From: Boseongicola sp. SB0665_bin_10 | GTDB taxonomy: Bacteria; Pseudomonadota; Alphaproteobacteria; Rhodobacterales; Rhodobacteraceae | NCBI GenBank assembly: GCA_009838075.1 | Contig: VXSG01000097.1 | Coordinates: 62,001-126,000, forward strand | Length of the DNA stretch: 64,000 nucleotides | Reading direction: 5' to 3' | Shown: one piece after another, positions 17,828 through 25,477 of the stretch | Numbering within the stretch: position 1 is the stretch's first letter | Layout: each line of letters begins with the position of its first letter | Program-made: the position numbers and the translations under genes | Notes under the pieces: generated by a model | Database searches by the model: none | The model's input: only the letters and a program-made list of their open reading frames with translations | Told to the model about the DNA's origin: nothing

Positions 17828-17877
17828 GGTCAATGTTTGACCAAAATGCTACGATTTCGTGAAAAAATTTTTCGAAA
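17828..17877 (+). promoter_or_regulatory. Two operator-like dyads upstream of the Rieske oxygenase gene
   Basis: GGTCAATGTTTGACC (17828-17842) is a 6-bp perfect inverted repeat with a 3-bp centre. A second A/T dyad follows at 17855-17877, with outer arms TTTCG/CGAAA around GAAAAAATTTTTC (17861-17873). The AT-rich patch contrasts with surrounding DNA and is the likely control region for the Rieske-glyoxalase pair. The second dyad loosely resembles the one at 14317. Confidence 0.45.
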
Positions 17878-17995
17878 AAGACAAAATCCCTCGACAGTGC
17901 ATCAATCTCGAAGTTCACTGTCGGCAAGCAAGACACGCAATGCCGATTGGAGAACCGATAAAGGTCGAACCAGAAACACACGGACGGTCAGAAGA

Positions 17996-19108
17996 ATGAC
18001 GAGCGACATGCAAACCCTGCTGCAGCCCTTCCTCGAGGAAACGGAACCCAGGCGCGGACTGCCGGCGGCGGCCTACAGGGATGGAGAATTCTGGAACGCC
18101 GAGTGCCAATCCGTGTTTGCACGAAACTGGGTCTGCATCGGGTTTGCGCATGAATTGAAGCAAGCCGGTGATGTCGTGCCCGCAACCGTGGCGGGCCAGC
18201 CGCTGCTCATGGTCCGCAATGGCGGAGGCGAGATCAAGGCATTCCACAATGTTTGCCGCCACCGGTGCCTGACGCTGGTCGACAAGCCGGGAAATGTCGG
18301 AAAGCTCATCCGTTGCCCCTATCATTCCTGGGCATACGATCTGAATGGGGCACTGAGGGCCTCGCCGCATTTTGGTGGCACCGGGCAGCATGAGGCCAAG
18401 GGTTTCGACAAGTCGCGCAGCGGTTTGATTCCCGTGCGAACCCATGTCTGGCAGGACTGGATCTTCGTCAATGTCAGCGGCGAGGCGCCGCAGTTCGAGG
18501 ACTATGCCGGGTCGTTGATCAAGCGGCTTGGAGAGGTCGACTGGGAGAATGTCGATTGCATCGGCACGTTGGATTTCGGCGAGATCTCGACGAACTGGAA
18601 ATTCATCATGGAGAACTTCATCGAACCCTATCACGTGCAGTTCGTTCACGCTTCGACCACCGACCAGCCCTTGTCCGATCACTACACGATCATTGACGGC
18701 AACTGCATGGGCAGTGCCGTGGACCTGGACGAAGAGGTCGGCACTGCGGACAGCCTGGCCGTCAGCTCGCGCTACTTGGCGCTCTACCCGAATTTCATCC
18801 TCGGCCGGTACTTCCCGGACCAGATGGGCGTGTATCTCAACATCCCGACAGGCCCGGGCACAATGAACCAGAAGCGCGGGCTTTACACGACAGGCGGCAC
18901 GCAGTTGAGCGCAAACGAGGTCGAGGACCTGAAGAGGCTCTGGTGGGATGTTCACAAGGAAGACCACGAAATGGTCGAACGATTGCAGGCGGGCCGTGCA
19001 TCACCGGTTTCCGCCACCGGGGGTGTCTTGTCGCCGGCCTGGGAGGACAGCGTTCACGCATTTCAGTCTCTCGTGGCCCGTGACCTGATCGGGCACCGCG
19101 GCAACTGA
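17996..19108 (+). CDS. Rieske non-heme iron oxygenase, alpha subunit
   Basis: Oxygenase component of a ring-hydroxylating/amine-demethylating Rieske system. The Rieske 2Fe-2S ligands are CRHRC...CPYHSW (Cys-x-His about residues 84-86, Cys-x2-His about 105-108). The catalytic mononuclear-iron motif NFIEPYHVQFVH (about residues 205-216) supplies the bridging and ligand residues. At 370 residues it resembles single-component-type oxygenases acting on quaternary amines (glycine betaine, choline, carnitine families) more than two-subunit aromatic dioxygenases, but substrate is not certain. ATG at 17996 is chosen over an upstream in-frame codon because homology starts just after it. No reductase gene is adjacent. 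Followed by gloA after 16 nt. Confidence 0.88.
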   Translation: MTSDMQTLLQPFLEETEPRRGLPAAAYRDGEFWNAECQSVFARNWVCIGFAHELKQAGDVVPATVAGQPLLMVRNGGGEIKAFHNVCRHRCLTLVDKPGNVGKLIRCPYHSWAYDLNGALRASPHFGGTGQHEAKGFDKSRSGLIPVRTHVWQDWIFVNVSGEAPQFEDYAGSLIKRLGEVDWENVDCIGTLDFGEISTNWKFIMENFIEPYHVQFVHASTTDQPLSDHYTIIDGNCMGSAVDLDEEVGTADSLAVSSRYLALYPNFILGRYFPDQMGVYLNIPTGPGTMNQKRGLYTTGGTQLSANEVEDLKRLWWDVHKEDHEMVERLQAGRASPVSATGGVLSPAWEDSVHAFQSLVARDLIGHRGN

Positions 19109-19124
19109 CCAAAGGAATCTCCAT

Positions 19125-19568
19125 ATGACAGATATCCCCGACATTTCACGCGGCTTCCGTCTGGCGCACACGATGATGCGCGTGATGGACATGGACAAGT
19201 CGCTGCAGTTCTATTGCGGCATCCTTGGCATGACGGTCTTGCGCCGGACCGACTATCCCGAGGGCAAGTTCACCAACACCTTCATCGGCTACGGCCCTGA
19301 GGCGGAGTTCCCGGCGCTGGAACTGACAGCGAACTGGGGGCAGGAGGAGCCATACGAGAAGGGCAATGGCTGGGGCCACATCTGCATCGAGACCCCGGAT
19401 GTCTACAAGGCCTGCGAAGAGCTGGCGGCGGCTGGTGTCAACATCACCCGTCCGCCCGGACCGATGAAGGGCGGCACGCGCGTGATCGCGTTTTGCGAGG
19501 ATCCGGATGGCTACAAGGTCGAACTCAACGAATCCATCCTGAAGCATCTTGCCACGGAAGGGTCCTGA
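19125..19568 (+). CDS. gloA: Lactoylglutathione lyase-like VOC protein (glyoxalase I)
   Basis: Isomerises the hemithioacetal of glutathione and methylglyoxal to lactoylglutathione. The four metal ligands of glyoxalase I are visible: His in AHTMMRV, Glu in ALELT, His in WGHICIE and Glu in GYKVELNE. The 147-residue length is somewhat longer than E. coli GloA (135). It is probably co-transcribed with the Rieske gene, and may remove an aldehyde by-product of that pathway (inference). Confidence 0.88.
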   Translation: MTDIPDISRGFRLAHTMMRVMDMDKSLQFYCGILGMTVLRRTDYPEGKFTNTFIGYGPEAEFPALELTANWGQEEPYEKGNGWGHICIETPDVYKACEELAAAGVNITRPPGPMKGGTRVIAFCEDPDGYKVELNESILKHLATEGS

Positions 19569-20041
19569 CCGATGCACGGCAGGAGGATGCAGCATGGTCC
19601 GGACATGATTGATGGGTTCGGCAGGGTGCTGATGCCGGGCTGCACCTGCGTCCGCAATGGCGTGGCCTGGCTGGTCGGCAAGACGATGCGTGGCGCCATC
19701 AAGCCCGTCAACGACGTCATGTCCCGACATTTGAACTGCAGCGGGCTCCTCGAGTTCCAGGAAGGCAAGGGTTGCCGGGATCACGGTGGCATGAGTCGCG
19801 TCTGCGCTTTCGGCGACGTTTCCCCCATTCGCGGGACCAGTCCGGTCACTCAGCCGCAACACGGACCAGGCGGACGTGAACGGCATCCTCCATTCCGTCT
19901 GGCACCGCGACCGGCAACGTCTTGCCGGCGCCACCCGGAAGCAGGACATCCATGTTGATGACCGTGGAATTTGCAGAGACGCCGGAAATCGCGCAACCCG
20001 GCAGGGCGGACCAGGTGGCCGGACTCCGGTGACCGGCGGCT
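19569..20041. other. Intergenic stretch, possible coding remnant
   Basis: About 470 bp with no complete gene. On the minus strand, from about 19953 down to a TGA at 19846-19848, a frame with normal GC3-rich codons reads MDVLLPGGAGKTLPVAVPDG and ends HVRLVRVAAE, resembling the end of a protein with no usable upstream start. I do not recognise it. Confidence 0.3.
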
Positions 20042-20066
20042 CGGCATCGGCAACATTCCGATGCCG
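20042..20066 (+). repeat. Strong 9-bp hairpin upstream of the glutamine synthetase gene
   Basis: CGGCATCGG and CCGATGCCG are perfect complements around a 7-nt loop (CAACATT), 53 nt before the synthetase start. Outer GCGG/CCGC can extend the stem across a small bulge. No T-tract follows, so it is not a standard terminator; it could be an operator or a 5' leader structure. Confidence 0.5.
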
Positions 20067-20119
20067 CCGCGGTCCGTGCATGACGGCGCGTGCGACGAAA
20101 CAGGGACAGGAGAAGTCAA

Positions 20120-21559
20120 ATGCCCGAGGCAAAGGTGAACGACAGAATATACTACGAGAGCTTTGGTGACGCGGTCGAGCGGAACCGGCCGAGAATTCCC
20201 GAAGTCAGAAAGCGGCTGGAGGACGCAGGCGTAAAATACGTGATGGGCGCCTGGATCGACATGCACGGCATCCCCAAGACGAAACCGGTGCCGATGCGAG
20301 AATTCGAAGAGCTGTGCCTTGGCAAGGGGCCTCAATTTGCCGTGCATTCGGTCTCATACGTGCCCGAACTCACTCCCGCCGACAGCGATCAGGTGGTGGT
20401 TCCGGACCTCGACGCCGTTTACGTCTGTCCGTGGGACAGGTCGATGGCGATCATCTTTTCAGATCTCTACTGGGAGGATGCACCCTACAATGTCTGCCCG
20501 CGCCAGGCGTTGAGACGCACGATGCAAGAGGCGGCCTTGGAGGGCTATCGCTCCCACGCCGGCGTGGAACCGGAGTTCATTGTCATGAAGCATGACGAGA
20601 ACGGCCTGCCGGTCAAGGCCTTTGACGACGACCCGGCAGGCGGCGTACGCCCGCGACGCCAGGCATTTGGCTACGACATAGAATACTCGATCGATTCGAT
20701 GCCTTTCCTCAAGGACATGATTGACCACCTCGAGGGGCTCGGCTGGAACCTGCATGACGTTGTCTGCGAGGGTGGCTATTCGCAGTTCGAACTGGACTTC
20801 CACTATACCAACATGCTGGAAATGTCTGACCGCTTCGTGTTTCTGCGCATCCTGCTCAAGGAAGTGGCCAAGACACACGGCCTGTTCGTGACATTCATGC
20901 CGAAACCCACCCTTGGCGATTGGCGGTCGGGTGCGCACATCAACGTGTCGATCAGTCATGAAAGCCGGCCTGGCGAGAACATTTTCAAGACCGTGGATGG
21001 CGACTGGAGCGACGAAAGTCGCTGGGCCGTGGGCGGGGTGTTGCAGCATGCAGAGGCGATCACCGCGATTACGTGCCCGACAGTGAACTCCTATAACGGC
21101 CTGGTCCCCCGTGTCGGCGGATTCGAGGGCGGCACCGTGACCTGGGCCCCCACCAACGTCGCCTACGGCTTCAACAACCGATCGGCACAGATCCGGCTTC
21201 CGCAAAACCGGTTCTGCATCGAGAACCGGGCCTGCGACATGACGATGAATGTCTACCTGGCGATGGCGATGCACCTGGCCTGCATGTTGCAGGGGATCGA
21301 GAACAAGATCGATCCCGGCAGTCCGACCGACTTCGACCTCTACGCGAAGACCGAGACCGAGCTGGCTGACTTGGGAGTCCGGCGCCTGCCGCGCACCCTG
21401 TTCCATGCAATGGAGGCACTGCGCCAGGACAAGACGGCCGAACACGTCTTGGGGAAGGTCATGCTCAAGTCCTACCTCGAGTACAAGGCCGATGAATGGG
21501 AGCGCTATCATCAGGCGGTCACTGACTGGGAAGTGAAGGAATACCTGCGGCTCTATTGA
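20120..21559 (+). CDS. glnT: Glutamine synthetase family protein (GlnT / gamma-glutamylmethylamide synthetase-like)
   Basis: ATP-dependent ligase joining ammonia or a small amine to glutamate. The 479-residue product shows the family's catalytic barrel: VEPEFIVM (metal-binding Glu), GGYSQFELDF, AHINVSISHES (catalytic His/Asn loop), NSYNGLVPR and NRSAQIRLPQNRFCIENRA (ATP/glutamate site). GlnT enzymes sit next to glxBCD in several alphaproteobacteria, and close relatives (GmaS) make gamma-glutamylmethylamide from methylamine. The choice between ammonia and methylamine cannot be made from motifs here. ATG at 20120 follows an AGGAGA site. The MetX-like gene follows after 69 nt. Confidence 0.87.
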   Translation: MPEAKVNDRIYYESFGDAVERNRPRIPEVRKRLEDAGVKYVMGAWIDMHGIPKTKPVPMREFEELCLGKGPQFAVHSVSYVPELTPADSDQVVVPDLDAVYVCPWDRSMAIIFSDLYWEDAPYNVCPRQALRRTMQEAALEGYRSHAGVEPEFIVMKHDENGLPVKAFDDDPAGGVRPRRQAFGYDIEYSIDSMPFLKDMIDHLEGLGWNLHDVVCEGGYSQFELDFHYTNMLEMSDRFVFLRILLKEVAKTHGLFVTFMPKPTLGDWRSGAHINVSISHESRPGENIFKTVDGDWSDESRWAVGGVLQHAEAITAITCPTVNSYNGLVPRVGGFEGGTVTWAPTNVAYGFNNRSAQIRLPQNRFCIENRACDMTMNVYLAMAMHLACMLQGIENKIDPGSPTDFDLYAKTETELADLGVRRLPRTLFHAMEALRQDKTAEHVLGKVMLKSYLEYKADEWERYHQAVTDWEVKEYLRLY

Positions 21560-21628
21560 CTTCCCGGCAGTCGGGCTGCCCCGTGCAGGCCGGAATGAAG
21601 GGGAATCCGCAGGTGGAGGAAGGCGGCC

Positions 21629-22642
21629 ATGCCGGACCATCAGGTTCTTGAACTTGGGGACTTTCCGCTCCTGTCGGGTGAAGTCCTGAAGGATGCCAAG
21701 CTTGCCTACCGGTGCCACGGCAGGCTCTCGCCCGCGCGCGACAACCTGATTGTCCTGCCGACCTTCTACACGGGCACCGACACCCGCAATGAAGGCTTTT
21801 TCGGACCCGGACGCGCCATTGACCCTGCACGCCATTTCATCGTCAGTCCGAACATGTTCGGCAATGGCCGTTCGTCGTCGCCCTCGAACACGCCCGCGCC
21901 ACAGGACGGGCCGCGCTTTCCGCTGGTGCAGATGTGGGACAACATTGCCGCGCAGCATCGGCTGATTCATGATCAGCTCGGAATCGAGAAGATTGCCCTT
22001 GTCGCGGGCTGGTCGATGGCAGGATGCCAGTGCTACCAGTGGGCGGCACAATACCCGGACATGGTCGAGGCAATCCTGCCGTTCTGCGCATCTGCCAGGA
22101 CGTCGCCGCACAACTTCGTTTTCCTCGAAGGTGTCAAGGCGGCGCTTTGCGCGGACCAGGCCTGGAATGGAGGCGACTATGACAGTGCGCCGGTCGCCGG
22201 ACTGAAGGCCTTTGGTCGCGTCTATGCCGGCTGGGCGTATTCGCAGGCATTCTATCGTGAAGGCCTCTATCGCGAGCTGGGGTTCGAGACTGTCGAGGAT
22301 CTTCTGGTCGATTGGGAGATCGATCATGCCGAAGGTTGGGATGCCAACGATCTCCTGGCAAAGCTGGCAACTTGGCAGGCTGGAGACATTGCGGTCGGAC
22401 CGTTGTACAACGGCGACTTCAAGGCTGCCCTCGGGGCGATAAGGGCACGCGCCATCTTGATGCCATGCGTGCAGGATCTCTATTTCCCACCGGAAGACAA
22501 CGAGATCGAGGCGCAGCACATGTCGAACGCGAAGTTCCGGCCCTACGACTCGCCCTGGGGTCATTGCGCCGCCAATCCCGGCAACGACGCCGGTTTTGCC
22601 GCAGCGCTCGATGCCGGGATTCGTGAGCTGATCGGAGAGTGA
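21629..22642 (+). CDS. MetX-like alpha/beta-fold hydrolase/acyltransferase
   Basis: The 337-residue protein belongs to the homoserine O-acetyltransferase branch of alpha/beta hydrolases. It has the nucleophile elbow GWSMAGCQ (Ser about residue 129), an acid in CVQDLYFPP and a histidine in SPWGHCA, plus the RHFIVSPNMFGNG oxyanion region. A true MetX is less likely: the methionine gene metZ lies elsewhere in the window and this gene sits in the amine cluster. Hydrolysis of an ester or amide intermediate is an inference. It is probably in one transcript with glnT. Confidence 0.8.
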   Translation: MPDHQVLELGDFPLLSGEVLKDAKLAYRCHGRLSPARDNLIVLPTFYTGTDTRNEGFFGPGRAIDPARHFIVSPNMFGNGRSSSPSNTPAPQDGPRFPLVQMWDNIAAQHRLIHDQLGIEKIALVAGWSMAGCQCYQWAAQYPDMVEAILPFCASARTSPHNFVFLEGVKAALCADQAWNGGDYDSAPVAGLKAFGRVYAGWAYSQAFYREGLYRELGFETVEDLLVDWEIDHAEGWDANDLLAKLATWQAGDIAVGPLYNGDFKAALGAIRARAILMPCVQDLYFPPEDNEIEAQHMSNAKFRPYDSPWGHCAANPGNDAGFAAALDAGIRELIGE

Positions 22643-23006
22643 ATGTGCGGGCGGAAGGAGAACGCCGCAAGGGTCGCATATCCACCGGGCCGTCGCACAG
22701 GCGAGCGGAAGGGGCTGGTCGGCACAATCGTGACAATTCGCGATGTGCAACTCCGCGAACCGCCGCGGCTTCGCGGCATGCCTGTCAGCCAAGGACAATT
22801 TCGTCGCGCAAAGGACGATCAGTCCGGCCCGCCAACACGATGGCCCCGCCGCGCGCACGCCACGAATCCTTGCAGTTCCTTGCGAAGACTTCGGTAGGGA
22901 CACGGGGTCCTGTTCGACGCGCCCGGTCCGGACCGGTGTGTTCAACACGTCCCGATTCTGGACTAAGACAGGACTTGAGCAACAAGATCGGGGATCCGTA
23001 GCAGAC
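22643..23006. other. Intergenic stretch, no gene recognised
   Basis: 364 bp between the MetX-like gene and the Lrp-family gene. Short frames are present without motifs. No clear promoter or terminator was identified. Confidence 0.45.
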
Positions 23007-23528
23007 ATGCCGGACAGGCCAGGGCAAAAGAAGGCTACGCGAAGGAGAGGCACCCATTCCGTTGAAGGGCGCCTGAACAGCGAGATCATCCGGATGCTGG
23101 AGGATGATGGGCGGATGCCGTATTCCGAAATCGCGCTCAAGCTTCAGGTCTCGGAAGGAACTGTCCGGAACCGGGTGAACGGCATGAAGGATGCCGGGCT
23201 GTTGCGGATCGTGGCCATCGCGGACCCGTCCGCGTCCGACTACAAGGCGGACGCGATGATCTGCCTCAAGGTGGCCCCGGGCATCACCCCGCAGGCCGTG
23301 GCTGATCGGCTGGGCGAGTTGTCCAGCGTCGTGTACATATTGTGGGTGACGGGGCGATTCGACCTGCTGGTCGAACTGATCTGCGACGATCCAGACGACC
23401 TCGCAGGTTTCCTGGAGGATCACATTCACGGCGTCGAGGACATAGTGGACGCCGAGGTGATGCTGGGGCTGAAGAACTTCAAGAACCAGTTTCTGCTCAA
23501 GCGCAACTGGAAGCCGCGCAACACCTGA
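23007..23528 (+). CDS. Lrp/AsnC family transcriptional regulator
   Basis: Residues about 20-75 carry the winged helix-turn-helix of the family (RLNSEIIRMLEDDGRMPYSE, IALKLQVSEGTVRNRVNGM), and residues about 85-165 the RAM ligand-binding domain (ITPQAVADRLGELSSVVYIL, TGRFDLLVELICDDPDDLAG). Lrp-type regulators sense amino acids or related metabolites and assemble as octamers. The 173-residue length includes a basic N-terminal tail of about 20 residues. Adjacent to the nitrogen cluster upstream and convergent with the amide block downstream; it likely controls the former (inference). ATG at 23007 lacks a strong ribosome-binding site. Confidence 0.88.
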   Translation: MPDRPGQKKATRRRGTHSVEGRLNSEIIRMLEDDGRMPYSEIALKLQVSEGTVRNRVNGMKDAGLLRIVAIADPSASDYKADAMICLKVAPGITPQAVADRLGELSSVVYILWVTGRFDLLVELICDDPDDLAGFLEDHIHGVEDIVDAEVMLGLKNFKNQFLLKRNWKPRNT

Positions 23529-23706
23529 GCAAGTTGAGCCAGTGGTGCCCGGCAGCCTCGTCACAGGCGAGCCAGGCAACGGGTTCGGGCGTCCGGCATG
23601 GGGCGGCCGTTGCCGGCGGAGTGCCGATGCCAGGCGATAGTGTGCAAGGAGATGAAGTCATGCCCGCCGTGTCTCCAAACTGAAAGCCCGCATCCCGTCG
23701 AAACGA

Positions 23707-25464
23707 CTACGCCCCCGCCGCCAGCATCTCGATCATCTTGTCGCGCATCACGAATTTCTGCGGCTTTCCGGTGATTGTCATTGGCAGTTCGTCAACGACC
23801 CGGACGTGCCTTGGAACCTTGAAGTGAGCGATCTGCCCCTTCAGGGCCTCCCTCAGCTCTTCTGCGGAAATCTCCGCTCCGGGCCTTGCAACCACCCATG
23901 CGCAGACGTCCTCGCCAAGGCGCTCGTCCGGAATGCCGAAGACCTGGGCGTCGCTGACCTTCGGATGCCTGTTCATGCATTCCTCCACCTCGCGGGGATA
24001 GATGTTCTCGCCGCCGCGGATGATCATGTCCTTCACGCGACCGACGATCGAGCAAAATCCCTCTTCGTCGAAGGCGGCCAGATCGCCTGTATGCATCCAT
24101 CCGTCCACGATGCTCTCGGCTGTCCTTTCGTCATCCTGCCAATACCCTTTCATGACGGAGTAGCCACGCGTGCACAGCTCGCCACGGGCGCCGACCGGGA
24201 CGATCCGGCCTTCGTCATCGATGATCTTGACTTCGAGATGCGGGTGAACCCGGCCCACGGTTTCGCATCGCCTGTCCGTGGGGTCGTCGACGAGACTCTG
24301 GAAGGACACCGGCGACGTTTCCGTCATGCCGTAGGCTATCGTGACCTCACGCATGTTCATTTCCGAGTTGACGCGCCCCATGACGTCAACCGGGCAGGGG
24401 GCGCCCGCCATGATGCCGGTTCGCAGGCTGGCAAGGTCGCGCGGCTTTCCTTCAAGAGCCTCCAGCATCGCGACGAACATCGTCGGGACGCCATAGACCG
24501 ACGTGCATCGCTCCTTGGCCAGGGCATCGAGAGTCTGGTTCGCGTCGAAGCCTTCACCAGGGAAGACCGCCGCCGCCCCCTTGCTGATCGCGCCCAGGAC
24601 GCCCATGACCATGCCGAAGCAGTGATAGAGCGGGACAGGGATGGCCAGCCTGTCGACCTCGGTCAGGCTGGTCCTGTCGGTGACGAATCGGGCATTGTTG
24701 ACGATGTTGTAGTGCGATAGGGTCGCCCCTTTGGGACTGCCGGTCGTGCCGGACGTGAACTGTATGTTGATCGCGTCGTCGGGGCTGAGGGTCTTGTCGA
24801 TCTCCGGCAGCCTGAGCTGCTGCGCCGGACCGCCGAGCCTGCGGAGCTGCTCGAAGGAATACGCACCGGCACCGGGCTCCTCTTCCATGAGCACGACGCT
24901 GCGCAGTTGCGGGAGCCTGGCCGCGTGCAGCCGTCCCGGTTCGCATCCCTCGAGCTCAGGCGCGAGACTCCGTATCATGGCCGAGTAGTCGGAGGTCTTG
25001 AACGAACCGGCTGCAACGAGCGCCTTGCACCCGACCTTGTTCAACGCGAATTCGAGTTCGGCCGGACGATAGGCCGGGTTGATGTTCACCAGAAGGACGC
25101 CTGCCCGTGCGGTTGCAAACTGCGTCAGGACCCACTCGACGCGGTTCGGCGACCAGATGCCCAGGCGATCACCCTTGGCGAGGCCCAGTGCCAGCAGGCC
25201 GGATGCGACTTCGTCCACCGCCCGGTCGAGATCGTAGTAGCTCATCCTGACACCTTGCTCGCAGAACACGACGGCATCGCGCGGACCAAAGCGCGAGACC
25301 GCTCCGCTGAGGAGTTGCGGGATCGTGACATAGGCCAGGGGCGGTTCCGACGGACCGCGGACGTAGGACAGCCCTTCCATCGGCGCAACCGAAGCATCCG
25401 GTGCATCGGTCCTTGCGTCCCAATCGGAAATCCGTCTTGCAAGGCTCTCGTTCAGGATAGACAT
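23707..25464 (-). CDS. AMP-dependent acyl-CoA synthetase (FadD/AcsA-like)
   Basis: Activates a carboxylic acid to its acyl-adenylate and then CoA thioester. The 585-residue product has the P-loop-like motif FTSGTTGSPKGATLSH, the YGMTETSPVSF adenylate motif, the hinge/A8 region GRVKDMIIRGGENIYPREVE and the catalytic lysine in TITGKPQKF. It starts 13 nt after the amidase stop and is the last gene of the minus-strand amide block. Context suggests it activates the acid released by the amidase. Chain-length or aromatic specificity cannot be read from motifs. Confidence 0.92.
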   Translation of the reverse strand: MSILNESLARRISDWDARTDAPDASVAPMEGLSYVRGPSEPPLAYVTIPQLLSGAVSRFGPRDAVVFCEQGVRMSYYDLDRAVDEVASGLLALGLAKGDRLGIWSPNRVEWVLTQFATARAGVLLVNINPAYRPAELEFALNKVGCKALVAAGSFKTSDYSAMIRSLAPELEGCEPGRLHAARLPQLRSVVLMEEEPGAGAYSFEQLRRLGGPAQQLRLPEIDKTLSPDDAINIQFTSGTTGSPKGATLSHYNIVNNARFVTDRTSLTEVDRLAIPVPLYHCFGMVMGVLGAISKGAAAVFPGEGFDANQTLDALAKERCTSVYGVPTMFVAMLEALEGKPRDLASLRTGIMAGAPCPVDVMGRVNSEMNMREVTIAYGMTETSPVSFQSLVDDPTDRRCETVGRVHPHLEVKIIDDEGRIVPVGARGELCTRGYSVMKGYWQDDERTAESIVDGWMHTGDLAAFDEEGFCSIVGRVKDMIIRGGENIYPREVEECMNRHPKVSDAQVFGIPDERLGEDVCAWVVARPGAEISAEELREALKGQIAHFKVPRHVRVVDELPMTITGKPQKFVMRDKMIEMLAAGA

Positions 25465-25477
25465 GGTGGCTCCCCGT

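Noticed and set aside
17861-17873. A/T dyad as an intrinsic terminator for glxD
   Set aside because: It is more than 500 nt from glxD, has no GC-rich stem, and lies in the promoter region of the Rieske gene.
22743-23006. N-terminal extension of the Lrp-family protein
   Set aside because: The extra 88 residues are low-complexity, unlike any Lrp protein, and homology starts after the ATG at 23007.
20459-23140. Minus-strand open frame of 893 codons opposite glnT and the MetX-like gene
   Set aside because: Antisense shadow of two well-supported plus-strand genes; no domain motif and arginine/alanine-biased composition.
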